Shown: positions 37,069 to 46,120 of the stretch, piece by piece
How positions within the stretch are numbered: the first letter of the stretch is position 1
Layout of the letters: every line of letters begins with the position of its first letter
DNA from: Orrella daihaiensis
GTDB lineage: Bacteria; Pseudomonadota; Gammaproteobacteria; Burkholderiales; Burkholderiaceae_B
Assembly (NCBI RefSeq): GCF_022811525.1
Contig: NZ_CP063982.1
Location: forward strand, 496,001 to 560,000
DNA: 64,000 bases
Reading direction: 5' to 3'
Notes under the pieces: model-generated
The model's input: only the letters and a program-made list of their open reading frames with translations
Told to the model about the DNA's origin: nothing
The model's database searches: none
Program-made: the position numbers and the translations under genes

Positions 37069-37126
37069 CGCCCCCGGATTTGTGCGCTAAGTCATTGTCA
37101 TCATTGAAAAAAATACGAAATTTCGT

Positions 37127-37155
37127 TTGACCAGTCATTTTTTTTGCCTTAGAGT
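37127..37155 (+). promoter_or_regulatory. Probable Pmra promoter of the dcw cluster
   Basis: TTGACC at 37127-37132 and TAGAGT at 37150-37155, spaced 17 bases, are a reasonable sigma-70 promoter in the expected place, about 40 bases before mraZ. The MraZ-type boxes begin at the -10. Confidence 0.55.
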
Positions 37156-37188
37156 GGTGAAAAGTGTCTTATTGTGTTTTTTTGTGGG
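37154..37188 (+). promoter_or_regulatory. Four 10-bp-spaced MraZ-type boxes
   Basis: GTGGT at 37154, GTGTC at 37164, GTGTT at 37174 and GTGGG at 37184 recur every ten bases. The autoregulator MraZ binds direct TGGGN-like repeats with a ten-base period upstream of its own gene in E. coli, so this run is a likely MraZ operator lying over the start of the dcw transcript. Confidence 0.6.
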
Positions 37189-37195
37189 GTAATTT

Positions 37196-37624
37196 GTGTT
37201 CCAAGGTAGCAGCGCTCTCACGCTTGATGCCAAGGGTCGGATCAATGTGCCGGCTCGGCATCGTGACGCGCTCAATGAGCAGGCATGTGGCCGTCTCACG
37301 ATCACGCGCCACCCTGATGGCTGTCTGCTCGTATACCCCCGTCCCGAATGGGAAAAGAAGCGTGAGCAGATAGCCGCCTTCCCGATGCAGGCACGCGCTT
37401 TACAGCGCCTACTGTTGGGCAATGCGCAAGATGTTGATGTTGATAGCGCCGGTCGGGTGCTGATTGCGCCGGAGTTGCGCGCTGCTGCTGGATTAAAGCG
37501 CGACACCATGCTCTTGGGCATGGGCGGACATTTCGAGCTTTGGGATGCGCAGGCGCTTGCCGAGCGCGAAGCTGAGGACTTGTCAGGAGGGATACCCGAG
37601 GCGCTTGAGACTTTTTCTTTTTAA
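37196..37624 (+). CDS. mraZ: Transcriptional regulator MraZ
   Basis: MraZ is an AbrB-like DNA-binding protein that forms rings and represses the dcw operon. The 142-residue protein has the two swapped-hairpin repeats of the family. The first is FQGSSALTLDAKGRINVPARHRD near the N-terminus; the second is NAQDVDVDSAGRVLIAPELRAAAGL at about 79-103, each with a DxxGR core, then GMGGHFELWDA. The start is GTG at 37196, the only one that gives the FxG opening; its ribosome binding site is overlapped by the last GTGGGG box. Confidence 0.95.
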   Translation: MFQGSSALTLDAKGRINVPARHRDALNEQACGRLTITRHPDGCLLVYPRPEWEKKREQIAAFPMQARALQRLLLGNAQDVDVDSAGRVLIAPELRAAAGLKRDTMLLGMGGHFELWDAQALAEREAEDLSGGIPEALETFSF

Positions 37625-37627
37625 TCC

Positions 37628-38593
37628 GTGACTGAGTTTAGCCATCGCACCGTGTTGCTTGAGGAAACGGTTCAAGCGCTGGTTCCTGATGAGCAGGTGC
37701 CTGCAGGCGGGATTTACGTGGATGGGACTTACGGGCGTGGCGGTCACTCAGATGCATTGCTCAAGCGGCTAGATGCTCAGGCACGGCTGCTGGTGATTGA
37801 CAAGGATCCGCAGGCCATTGCTGTGGCGCAAGCCCGGGCTGCCAATGACCCGCGGATTGTTTGTATTCATGGCGGGTTTGGGGATATGCGAGCGCTGCTT
37901 GATGGTTATGGGGTGCAAGCAGTTAATGGCGTGATGATGGATTTAGGGGTGTCTTCACCTCAGCTTGATCAGGCCGAGCGTGGGTTTTCGTTTATGCGCG
38001 ATGGCCCGCTCGACATGAGGATGGATACGTCGCAGGGTCAAACTGCGGCACAGTGGTTGGCAGTTGCCAGCTTGGATGAGGTTCGGGAGGTCATACGGGA
38101 TTATGGCGAAGAACGGTTTGCTCTTCAGATTGCAAAAGCGATTGTTGCTCGCCGCGAGGTGCGGCCCATCGAGCGCACGCTCGACCTTGCCGATATCGTC
38201 GCAGCCGCAGTCCGGACCCGGGAAAAGGGCCAGCATCCGGCGACAAGGACATTTCAAGCTATACGGATTTACCTCAATCGGGAGCTCGAGGAACTCGATC
38301 GCGCCCTCGAGGCAGCTTTAGGACTGTTGGTGCAAGGGGGACGTTTGGCAGTGATTAGCTTTCACTCGCTTGAAGATCGTCGGGTTAAACAATTCATGCA
38401 GGCAGCTTCGCGCGTGCCCGCCGAGCTTGCGCGCTTGCCGTTGCGCGAGGATCAATTGCCCAAGCCTTTACTGTCGGGTGTCAAGCGTATACGTCCGAGT
38501 GCGACCGAAGTGGCAGGTAATCCGCGTGCGCGATCGGCGGTCTTGCGTGTGGCTGAACGAACAGGTGCGCCATTGACAAGAGGAGCAGACTAA
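37628..38593 (+). CDS. rsmH: 16S rRNA m4C1402 methyltransferase RsmH (MraW)
   Basis: RsmH N4-methylates C1402 in the decoding centre of 16S rRNA. The 321-residue protein starts with GTG: SHRTVLLEETVQAL, then the SAM-binding loop YVDGTYGRGGHSDALL at about 31-46, GVMMDLGVSSPQLDQAERGFSF, PLDMRMD, RTFQAIRIYLNREL and VISFHSLEDRRVK. All family motifs are intact. It starts 3 bases after mraZ and its last base is shared with the ftsL start. Confidence 0.97.
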   Translation: MTEFSHRTVLLEETVQALVPDEQVPAGGIYVDGTYGRGGHSDALLKRLDAQARLLVIDKDPQAIAVAQARAANDPRIVCIHGGFGDMRALLDGYGVQAVNGVMMDLGVSSPQLDQAERGFSFMRDGPLDMRMDTSQGQTAAQWLAVASLDEVREVIRDYGEERFALQIAKAIVARREVRPIERTLDLADIVAAAVRTREKGQHPATRTFQAIRIYLNRELEELDRALEAALGLLVQGGRLAVISFHSLEDRRVKQFMQAASRVPAELARLPLREDQLPKPLLSGVKRIRPSATEVAGNPRARSAVLRVAERTGAPLTRGAD

Positions 38594-38883
38594 TGGGCCG
38601 AGCGGTCATCGTGATGGCTCTGTTATTGATGCTAGCGGCCTTGTCACTGGTGACCGCACGATATCAGTCGCGTCATTTGTTTATTCAGAATGAGCAATTG
38701 CTTGCGCAGGCAAGCGAATTGGACGTGACGTGGAGACATTTACAGCTTGAGAGAGCTGAGCTCTCCCGTAATGCCCGTGTCGACCGGATCGCACGCGAAC
38801 AATTGCGCATGATTCCGATCAGCCCCAACCGCACACTTTATATCCGTGACGCAGCTCCATTACCTAGCGCAGGGGGTAACTGA
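38593..38883 (+). CDS. ftsL: Cell division protein FtsL
   Basis: FtsL is a bitopic divisome protein that forms a complex with FtsQ and FtsB and signals to FtsWI. The 96-residue protein has a short cytoplasmic end, one membrane helix (about 3-22), and a periplasmic coiled coil (YQSRHLFIQNEQLLAQASELDVTW) ending with RIAREQLRMIPISPNRTLYI, which is characteristic of betaproteobacterial FtsL. It is too divergent for a strong call on sequence alone, but its position between rsmH and ftsI is conclusive. Confidence 0.92.
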   Translation: MGRAVIVMALLLMLAALSLVTARYQSRHLFIQNEQLLAQASELDVTWRHLQLERAELSRNARVDRIAREQLRMIPISPNRTLYIRDAAPLPSAGGN

Positions 38884-40625
38884 TGCGTCGCCTCTCTTTC
38901 TTTGATAATCCCATATCTCGCGTGACCTTCCCCATGTGGCGTGGCCGCCTGGTGTTAGTGGTGCTTGGATTGGCTTTTCTGGTGTTATTGGCACGAGCTG
39001 TTTATTTACAAGGAATCAATCGCGAGTTTTTGCAGGAACAGGGGGTCAAGCGATATGAGCGCACAGTGCCCTTGTCGGCTACGCGCGGCAAGATCATGGA
39101 TCGTCAGGGCATGGTCTTGGCTGCTAGCGTGCCAGCGCGTGCTATTTGGGCCATTCCCGAGGACACCAGCAAAGCAACGCCTGAGCAAATTGAAGCACTG
39201 GCTAAACTGATTGAGATTCCGGTCGATCGCGTACGTAAACGTCTTGAGGATCACAGCCGAACCTTTGTCTATTTGCGTCGACAGTTACCGTTAGATACCG
39301 CAGAAAAAGTAGCTGACCTCGATATGCCGGGTGTGCATCAATTGCCCGAGACCTTGCGTTTCTATCCAGAAGGGGAGGTCACAGGTGCAGTGGTTGGATT
39401 TACCAATCTGGACGATCAGGGACAAGAGGGTATTGAGCTGACATACAACGAGCAGCTCTCTGGCAAGCCCGGTAGTCGGCGTGTAATCAAAGATCGGCTG
39501 GGCCGAGTCGTGGAAGATATTCGTGCGGTGAGTTTGCCGGTGGACGGTCAGGATATAGAATTGTCGATCGATACGCGGATTCAGTATCTTGTCTATCGCG
39601 CTTTGGTCGATAGCGTTACGCTCAATAAAGCCAAGAGCGCTTCGGCTGTGGTGGTCGACGTTAAAACCGGCGAGATTCTCGCTTTGGCAAACTACCCAAC
39701 GTTTGATCCAAATGATCGCTCTACATTCAAAGGCTTTGCTTTACGAAACCGGGTTTTAACGGACACCTTCGAGCCAGGCTCGACGCTCAAACCGTTCACC
39801 ATGGGTTTGGCACTCGATCTTGACCGTATCACGCTCGGTACGCAATTCAATACAGGTAACGGTCAAATTACGTTTCATGGCGAACGTATTACCGATGTCT
39901 CGCGGCAAAAAAGCCTTGATCCGATGGGCATCATGACAAAGTCCAGCAACATCGGCATGGCGTTGATATCAGAGCGACTTCAGAACAAGGAAATGTGGAC
40001 CAAGTTCACTGAGCTTGGATTTGGGCAGCCACCAGATATAGGATTCCCCGGTGCAGCGGCTGGCCGTTTGAGGCCCTGGGAGCGGTGGCGACCCATCGAA
40101 AAAGCCACCATGGCTTATGGATACGGGCTGTCAACCTCGTTGTTGCAACTTGCCAGGGCTTACACCGCATTCGCTCGCAACGGAGATATGGTGAGCCTGA
40201 CCTTGATCAAGCGCCGCGACAATCCGGCCACCGTACCGGTGTATCCCGAGGATATTGCACACGAAATCCGCAAGATGCTTGAGGCTTCCACGGGACCTGA
40301 AGGGGCCAAACTAGCGCAAGTCCAAGGCTATCGAGTAGCTGGCAAGAGCGGCACGGCGCGCAAGTGGGTTAATGGTGAATACAGCAAGAAGTACTACCGT
40401 AGCTCCTTCGTTGGGTTTGGACCAGTGTCTGATCCGCGCATTGTGGTTGCTTTGACCATTGATGAGCCAAGTGGTGAGCATTACTACGGCGGGAGGGTCG
40501 CTGCACCCGTGTTTGCCCAGATCATGGGACGTACGTTGCGCATGATGGGCGTCGAACCAGATGCGCCTATCGAGTCCGATGTGGTCGCTGTCACGACATC
40601 CGCTTCTGAGGAGGCGCAGCGATGA
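38883..40625 (+). CDS. ftsI: Septal peptidoglycan transpeptidase FtsI (PBP3)
   Basis: FtsI cross-links septal peptidoglycan together with FtsW. The 580-residue class B penicillin-binding protein has one membrane helix (about 22-42), a pedestal domain with RGKIMDRQGMVLAAS, and the transpeptidase domain with the three active-site motifs: STLK at about 300, SSN at about 354 and KSGT at about 487. The C-terminus ends shortly after the domain, as in other Proteobacteria. It starts on the last base of ftsL and overlaps murEF as ATGA. Confidence 0.97.
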   Translation: MRRLSFFDNPISRVTFPMWRGRLVLVVLGLAFLVLLARAVYLQGINREFLQEQGVKRYERTVPLSATRGKIMDRQGMVLAASVPARAIWAIPEDTSKATPEQIEALAKLIEIPVDRVRKRLEDHSRTFVYLRRQLPLDTAEKVADLDMPGVHQLPETLRFYPEGEVTGAVVGFTNLDDQGQEGIELTYNEQLSGKPGSRRVIKDRLGRVVEDIRAVSLPVDGQDIELSIDTRIQYLVYRALVDSVTLNKAKSASAVVVDVKTGEILALANYPTFDPNDRSTFKGFALRNRVLTDTFEPGSTLKPFTMGLALDLDRITLGTQFNTGNGQITFHGERITDVSRQKSLDPMGIMTKSSNIGMALISERLQNKEMWTKFTELGFGQPPDIGFPGAAAGRLRPWERWRPIEKATMAYGYGLSTSLLQLARAYTAFARNGDMVSLTLIKRRDNPATVPVYPEDIAHEIRKMLEASTGPEGAKLAQVQGYRVAGKSGTARKWVNGEYSKKYYRSSFVGFGPVSDPRIVVALTIDEPSGEHYYGGRVAAPVFAQIMGRTLRMMGVEPDAPIESDVVAVTTSASEEAQR

Positions 40626-43432
40626 GTAACTCGAACATTGCGCTGGACCGACTTGTAGCGCAGATCAAGGCAGTTTCTCCCAAAGGCTCGCTATGCCTTG
40701 ACTCGCGCCAAGTCACACCCGGTGATGTATTTGTTGCATGTCCAGGCCATGATGCCGATGGGCGCGATTATATGGGTGACGCTATTTCGCGGGGTGCGGT
40801 TGCCATTGTTCATGAAGCCGGGCTTACTAGTTTGCAACAGCAGGCACTTGGCTTGCTGCCGGCTTGGCCTGTCAAACAGTTGCGTAACGTGCTCGGTGAG
40901 CTCGCCAGTCTCTGGTGGGATGATCCGTCTGCGGCCCTGACGCTTATCGCGATTACAGGCACGAATGGCAAGACTACAACAACTCAGTGGCTAACAGCCG
41001 CCTTGAGGTCGGCAGACATTCGTTGTGGTGCCATTGGCACATTGGGTTTAGCGGGCATCGATGGGCAAGTGGGTAATGCATTGTTAACAACCCCCGATGT
41101 CTTGAGTTTGCATCGCTACCTTTCGCAATTACGCGCCGCGGGTGCGACTCATGTCGTCATGGAAGCATCCTCGATTGGACTAGAGCAGGGCAGGCTCGAT
41201 GGTGTCAAGGTCGACGTCGCTGTCTTTACTAATTTGACACAAGATCATCTGGATTATCACGGTGATATGCAGGCATATGCTCGAGCAAAGGCATTGCTGT
41301 TTGCGCGCCCCGAATTAACGAACGCGGTGATCAATGTCGATGACCAGTATGCAGGTTCCATGCGTAAGGACTGTAAGGCCAAGGTGCTTACGTATGGATT
41401 GAAAAGTGCAGATGCAAACCTTAAAGTGGCCCAGCTCGAGCAACAAGCAGATGGGCAATTGTTCCAGCTTGTCACCGACGAGCAGATCGTCCAAGTCAAG
41501 ACCCCGTTTTTTGGGGGGTACGCAATCTCTAACCTGCTAGCTGTCGCAGGTGTTTTAAAGGCCTTGGGTTGGCCGTTAGCAGAAATATGCAAGGCCTTGC
41601 AATCATTGCCGGCAGTCGATGGTCGTATGGAGCCGGTTAATCCAATTCACGATAATGCTGTCTTGCCGCGCGTGCTGGTGGACTATGCCCACACACCAGA
41701 TGCCCTGGCCAATGTGTTGCAAGCGCTCGTGCCGCTCACCAGAGCCAGAGGGGGACGATTGTGGTGTGTCGTTGGTTGTGGTGGAGATCGGGATCCACAC
41801 AAACGGCCTTTAATGGCGAAGGCTGCACAGACGTATGCCGATCAAGTGGTGTTTACGAGTGACAATCCCCGACACGAAGATCCCCGAGCGATTTTGCGGG
41901 ATATGACAAAAGATCTCATCAACCTCGAAGGCATTGAGGTTGAGGCTGATCGCGCCCTCGCAATTCTGGATGCAATCTGGCGGGCTGATGCCGCTGATGT
42001 GGTTCTTATTGCTGGTAAAGGACATGAGCAGTATCAAGATATAAGTGGCAGTCAATACCCGTTTGACGATAGGCAGTGGGCGCGACTAGGGCTGCTACTG
42101 GCGCAAACACCCGTATCCGTTGAGACAGACTCTCGGCAATTAACCGCAGGCGCATTGTTTGTAGCACTTCGTGGTGCGAAGTTTGATGGCCATGATTATC
42201 TGGAGTCTGTTCGCACCGCAGGAGCCGTGGCTGCTATTGTGCAACAGCCAGATGAGACGATCGAGCTGCCGCAGATCGTGCTTGGCGACACCCTTGGGGC
42301 GTTGCAAACCATAGCGACTGCTTGGCGCCGTCGATTTGACTTGCCAGTGATTGGTGTGACCGGTAGCAATGGCAAAACTACCACCAAGGAGATGGTGGCA
42401 TCCATTTGTCGTGCCTGGGTGGGCGATGCAAATGTCCTTTGCACAGCGGGCAATCTAAACAATGAAATTGGGGTGCCATTGACGATCATGAGGCTTCGCG
42501 AGCATCACCGCGTTGCTGTTATTGAGATGGGCATGAACCATCCCGGCGAAATCGAGTTGCTGGCAAGTGTGGCGCAGCCGACCGTGGCGTTGGTGCTAAA
42601 TGCCCAACGTGAGCATCAAGAATTCATGCATTCAGTCCAAGCGGTTGCCAATGAGAATGGACAAGTTCTGCGTGCATTACCCGCTGCGGGGACTGCGGTC
42701 TACCCGGCCGGAGATGCCTTTAGTGAGTTGTGGGCAAACTTGGGTGGGCATGTGCAAACCCATCTAACGTTTGGGCAAGATATTCAAGCATCGTTGGTGA
42801 TTCGGGATTGTCACCTCAATGCGCTTGGCAGCGAGTTCGTCCTGCAACACGGACAGCAAGTGGTCAACATTAAATTGCCAGTCGCTGGTTGGCACAACGT
42901 GTTCAATGCAGCCGCGGCAGCGGCTTGTGCTTTGGCAGCCGGTGCGCCGTTATCGACCGCCGCCGATGGTTTGTCTGGGTTTGCAGCCGTCAAGGGGCGA
43001 TTGATGGCGCATCAGCTTGCGGATGGATCAACGCTAATAGACGACACCTATAACGCTAATCCAGACTCAGTGCGTGCTGCGATCGATGTGCTGACCACTT
43101 TGTCTGCTCCCCGTGCCTTGGTGCTCGGGGATATGGGTGAGGTCGGTGAGAACGGACCACAAATGCATGCAGAAGTTGGATGTTACGCAAAAGATAAAGC
43201 CATCGATTATTTATGGGCACTGGGACAGGCCACTCGGGACAGTGTCCAAGCGTTTGGGGCTGATGCCCATTGGTTCGAATCGCCAGAGGCTCTATGTGAG
43301 CATGCGATGTCAGTTAAACCGGCTAGCGTCTTAGTCAAAGGTTCAAGGTTTATGGCCATGGAACGGGTGGTCAATCAATTGTTGACGATGCAGTCGACCA
43401 AACAGGAACAAGGGGCTGGTCATGCTGGTTGA
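40622..43432 (+). CDS. murEF: Fused MurE-MurF: UDP-MurNAc-tripeptide and UDP-MurNAc-pentapeptide ligase
   Basis: One continuous 936-residue frame carries two Mur ligases. Residues 1 to about 490 are MurE: LDSRQVTPGDVFVACPG, the P-loop TGTNGKTTTT at about 112, and DNPRHEDP at about 413, the motif for meso-diaminopimelate as substrate. Residues from about 497 are MurF: ETDSRQLTAGALFVALRG, P-loop TGSNGKTTTKEM near 580, LNNEIGVPLTI, DDTYNANPDS and GDMGEVGE; it adds D-Ala-D-Ala. There is no internal stop, ribosome binding site or linker beyond a few residues. Such fusions are known in Bordetella and relatives. Confidence 0.97.
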   Translation: MSNSNIALDRLVAQIKAVSPKGSLCLDSRQVTPGDVFVACPGHDADGRDYMGDAISRGAVAIVHEAGLTSLQQQALGLLPAWPVKQLRNVLGELASLWWDDPSAALTLIAITGTNGKTTTTQWLTAALRSADIRCGAIGTLGLAGIDGQVGNALLTTPDVLSLHRYLSQLRAAGATHVVMEASSIGLEQGRLDGVKVDVAVFTNLTQDHLDYHGDMQAYARAKALLFARPELTNAVINVDDQYAGSMRKDCKAKVLTYGLKSADANLKVAQLEQQADGQLFQLVTDEQIVQVKTPFFGGYAISNLLAVAGVLKALGWPLAEICKALQSLPAVDGRMEPVNPIHDNAVLPRVLVDYAHTPDALANVLQALVPLTRARGGRLWCVVGCGGDRDPHKRPLMAKAAQTYADQVVFTSDNPRHEDPRAILRDMTKDLINLEGIEVEADRALAILDAIWRADAADVVLIAGKGHEQYQDISGSQYPFDDRQWARLGLLLAQTPVSVETDSRQLTAGALFVALRGAKFDGHDYLESVRTAGAVAAIVQQPDETIELPQIVLGDTLGALQTIATAWRRRFDLPVIGVTGSNGKTTTKEMVASICRAWVGDANVLCTAGNLNNEIGVPLTIMRLREHHRVAVIEMGMNHPGEIELLASVAQPTVALVLNAQREHQEFMHSVQAVANENGQVLRALPAAGTAVYPAGDAFSELWANLGGHVQTHLTFGQDIQASLVIRDCHLNALGSEFVLQHGQQVVNIKLPVAGWHNVFNAAAAAACALAAGAPLSTAADGLSGFAAVKGRLMAHQLADGSTLIDDTYNANPDSVRAAIDVLTTLSAPRALVLGDMGEVGENGPQMHAEVGCYAKDKAIDYLWALGQATRDSVQAFGADAHWFESPEALCEHAMSVKPASVLVKGSRFMAMERVVNQLLTMQSTKQEQGAGHAG

Positions 43433-44594
43433 ATTGTTCAGTTGGTTGGCAGTTAACTACGACCCAGGTTTCGGCGTATTTGAATACATCACAATGCGTG
43501 CTGTGATGGCATGTGCCACCGCACTCATCATTGGTTTAATCGCGGGTCCCTGGGTGATTCGCAAGCTCGCGCAACTGAAGATTGGACAGGCAGTTCGTCA
43601 ATACGGTCCTCAAACTCACCTGACTAAAAGTGGTACACCCACCATGGGTGGGGTGCTCGTGCTGATTGGCATTGGTGTGAGCACACTGCTGTGGGCAGAC
43701 TTGAGCAACCGATTTGTCTGGGTTGTTCTGATTGTCACGATAGGTTTCGGATGGATTGGCTGGATTGATGACTACCGCAAGGTCGTGCATCGTGACCCTG
43801 AGGGCATGCCTGCAAGACAGAAGTTTTTTTGGCAGGCAATCATCGGGTTGCTAGCTTCTATTTATCTGGCCTTTGCAATTTCAGCGCCGGCCAATGCCGA
43901 GCTTTGGCCTTTATTTAAACAATGGATTGGCAGCGGTATGACGATGCCTTTGCCCAATCGTGCCGATTTAATCGTCCCATTTTTTAAGTCTGTTAGCTAT
44001 CCACTTGGTGTATTTGGCTTTGTGGCGCTGAGTTGGTTCGTCATTGTTGGGACAAGCAATGCCGTGAATCTGACTGACGGTTTGGACGGTTTGGCGATCA
44101 TGCCAACGGTGATGGTTGGTGCCGCGCTCGGTGTATTTGCCTATGTCGTTGGCCGGGTCGACTACTCCAAATACCTGCTGTTTCCCTACATTCCAGGTGC
44201 TGGCGAATTAATGATTTTATGTGCAGCACTCGCTGGCGCCGGTTTGGCCTTTCTCTGGTTTAACGCCTATCCGGCACAGGTGTTTATGGGCGATGTTGGC
44301 GCACTTGCCCTAGGAGGCATGCTCGGGACGATCGCCATCGTTGTGCGTCAGGAGATTGTGCTTTTCATCATGGGTGGCGTATTCGTGGTGGAAACCTTGT
44401 CGGTGATGATTCAGGTGGCGTATTACAAGTACACCAAGCGTCGTTATGGAGAAGGCAGACGAATTCTGCTGATGGCACCGTTACATCACCACTTTGAAGT
44501 GGGTGGTTGGAAGGAAACGCAAGTTGTCGTGCGGTTTTGGATTATCAGCATGATGTTGGTTTTGGTTGGATTGGCTTCTTTGAAACTACGATGA
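43422..44594 (+). CDS. mraY: Phospho-MurNAc-pentapeptide transferase MraY
   Basis: MraY transfers phospho-MurNAc-pentapeptide to undecaprenyl phosphate to make lipid I at the inner membrane. The 390-residue protein has about ten membrane helices. Family marks are THLTKSGTPTMGGVLVL near residue 67, GWIDDYRKVV (the aspartate pair), NAVNLTDGLDGLA, FNAYPAQVFMGDVGALALG and APLHHHFEVGGWKE. It overlaps murEF by 11 bases and murD by ATGA. Confidence 0.98.
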   Translation: MLVELFSWLAVNYDPGFGVFEYITMRAVMACATALIIGLIAGPWVIRKLAQLKIGQAVRQYGPQTHLTKSGTPTMGGVLVLIGIGVSTLLWADLSNRFVWVVLIVTIGFGWIGWIDDYRKVVHRDPEGMPARQKFFWQAIIGLLASIYLAFAISAPANAELWPLFKQWIGSGMTMPLPNRADLIVPFFKSVSYPLGVFGFVALSWFVIVGTSNAVNLTDGLDGLAIMPTVMVGAALGVFAYVVGRVDYSKYLLFPYIPGAGELMILCAALAGAGLAFLWFNAYPAQVFMGDVGALALGGMLGTIAIVVRQEIVLFIMGGVFVVETLSVMIQVAYYKYTKRRYGEGRRILLMAPLHHHFEVGGWKETQVVVRFWIISMMLVLVGLASLKLR

Positions 44595-46120
44595 ACGAGA
44601 CAGTATCCATCTCTTTGCCGGGCAGTCGTTACCTGGTTTTAGGCTTGGGCCTGACCGGGCAGGCGGTTTCGCGCTGGTTGGCAAGCCAAGGTTGCTCGCT
44701 TGTGCTGGTGGATACTCGCCCCAATCTCGATCTTGATGAGCTTAGGTCGCACCTAACGGACATGCCTACTGAGTGGCATCTGGGTGATGAGCTTAGCGAT
44801 CAATGGCTGGCAGATATTGATGCGGTCGTGATTAGTCCCGGGTTATCGCCGCACCAGTCACCGATTCGCGAGTTTCTGCAAGCTGCTAAAGAGGCGGGTA
44901 AGCCAGTCATCGGTGATATCGAATTGTTTGCCCAAGCACTTGAGTCGTTAGCGCAATCCCATGATTATCATCCTGGGATTTTGGCGGTAACTGGAACTAA
45001 CGGCAAAACCACTGTAACAGCGCTCGTGCGGCATATGCTTGAATCTTGCGGGCTAAGCGCTGTGGCTGCCGGCAACATTGCACCGCCGGTGCTGGATGCG
45101 CTTGGGCAGATGACACAGCAACCCGTTGAACAATGGCCACAAGCATGGGTGCTTGAACTGTCAAGTTTCCAGTTGCATTACACAAGCTCGCTGGCTCCCA
45201 AGGCAGCTGTTGTATTAAATCTCACACAAGATCATTTGGATTGGCATGAGTCGTTTGACGAGTACCGTGCTGATAAGGCGCGTATTTTTGCGAATGCCGA
45301 AATTTGCGTCGTCAACCGTGATGATCCGTTAGTGGTCAGTATGGTCGATTCACTGGACCGACTGGCAGTTCGCTCATTTGGTGCCGCAGCGCCAGTCTTG
45401 ACGCACGATATCGGTGTGCAAAACAGCCATGATGTTCAATGGCTGGTGAGCGCTGAGCCGGAGGATTTTGAAGAGCATGCCAAGCCTGTCAAACGACGTA
45501 AGGGTGATCCTGAGCCAATACGCCAACCGGGCAGACTGGTTCGTCTGATGCCAGCTGATGCCTTGCCGATGGTGGGGACTCATAACCTTTTGAATGTGAT
45601 GGCTGCGGCTTTGCTGTGCCGCGCAGTGGGCGGCAACTGGGCGCCGATCTTGAAAACGGCGAGCACTTATCGCGGTGAACCGCACCGCATGCAGTTTGTT
45701 CGCACTATTCGCGAGGTTGATTTTTATAACGATAGTAAAGGTACCAATGTCGGCGCAACAGTGGCAGCTGTCAAGGGCATGGACAAACCACTGGTACTAA
45801 TCGCGGGAGGGCTCGCGAAGGGACAAGACTTTACGCCTTTGGCGCAGGTGCTGACTCATAAAGCACGCCATGTGGTGCTAATCGGTCAGGATGCTGCATT
45901 GATTGAGTCAGTGCTTGCAGGTACGGGCATGCCATGTCAAGTGGCCGCTGATATGAGCGCAGCAGTTCGTATGGCATTTGAGCTGGCCGCACCTGGATGT
46001 GCAGTCTTGCTGTCGCCTGCATGTGCGAGCTTTGACATGTTTAGCGGCTATGGGCAGAGGGGTCAGGTGTTCATGGATGAGGTGACTGAGCTTGCGCTCA
46101 CACTTGGGGAGGTGGCATGA
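44591..46120 (+). CDS. murD: UDP-N-acetylmuramoylalanine-D-glutamate ligase
   Basis: MurD adds D-Glu to UDP-MurNAc-L-Ala. The 509-residue protein starts MNETVSISLPGSRYLVLGLGLTGQAVSRW, has the P-loop TGTNGKTTVTALV, LELSSFQLHYT, NLTQDHLDWH, and the C-terminal VDFYNDSKGTNVGAT and LLSPACASFDMFSGYGQRG. It is some 60 residues longer than E. coli MurD; an insertion with charged residues around 290-320 (EDFEEHAKPVKRRKGDPEP) accounts for part of this. The ATG at 44591 overlaps the mraY stop, so I prefer it to the upstream frame. Confidence 0.97.
   Translation: MNETVSISLPGSRYLVLGLGLTGQAVSRWLASQGCSLVLVDTRPNLDLDELRSHLTDMPTEWHLGDELSDQWLADIDAVVISPGLSPHQSPIREFLQAAKEAGKPVIGDIELFAQALESLAQSHDYHPGILAVTGTNGKTTVTALVRHMLESCGLSAVAAGNIAPPVLDALGQMTQQPVEQWPQAWVLELSSFQLHYTSSLAPKAAVVLNLTQDHLDWHESFDEYRADKARIFANAEICVVNRDDPLVVSMVDSLDRLAVRSFGAAAPVLTHDIGVQNSHDVQWLVSAEPEDFEEHAKPVKRRKGDPEPIRQPGRLVRLMPADALPMVGTHNLLNVMAAALLCRAVGGNWAPILKTASTYRGEPHRMQFVRTIREVDFYNDSKGTNVGATVAAVKGMDKPLVLIAGGLAKGQDFTPLAQVLTHKARHVVLIGQDAALIESVLAGTGMPCQVAADMSAAVRMAFELAAPGCAVLLSPACASFDMFSGYGQRGQVFMDEVTELALTLGEVA

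Noticed and set aside
42050..42120. Suspicion that the murE-murF fusion is an assembly or frame error
   Set aside because: The frame passes smoothly through the junction with no start codon plus ribosome binding site for a separate murF, and the MurF N-terminus is shortened as expected for an old fusion.
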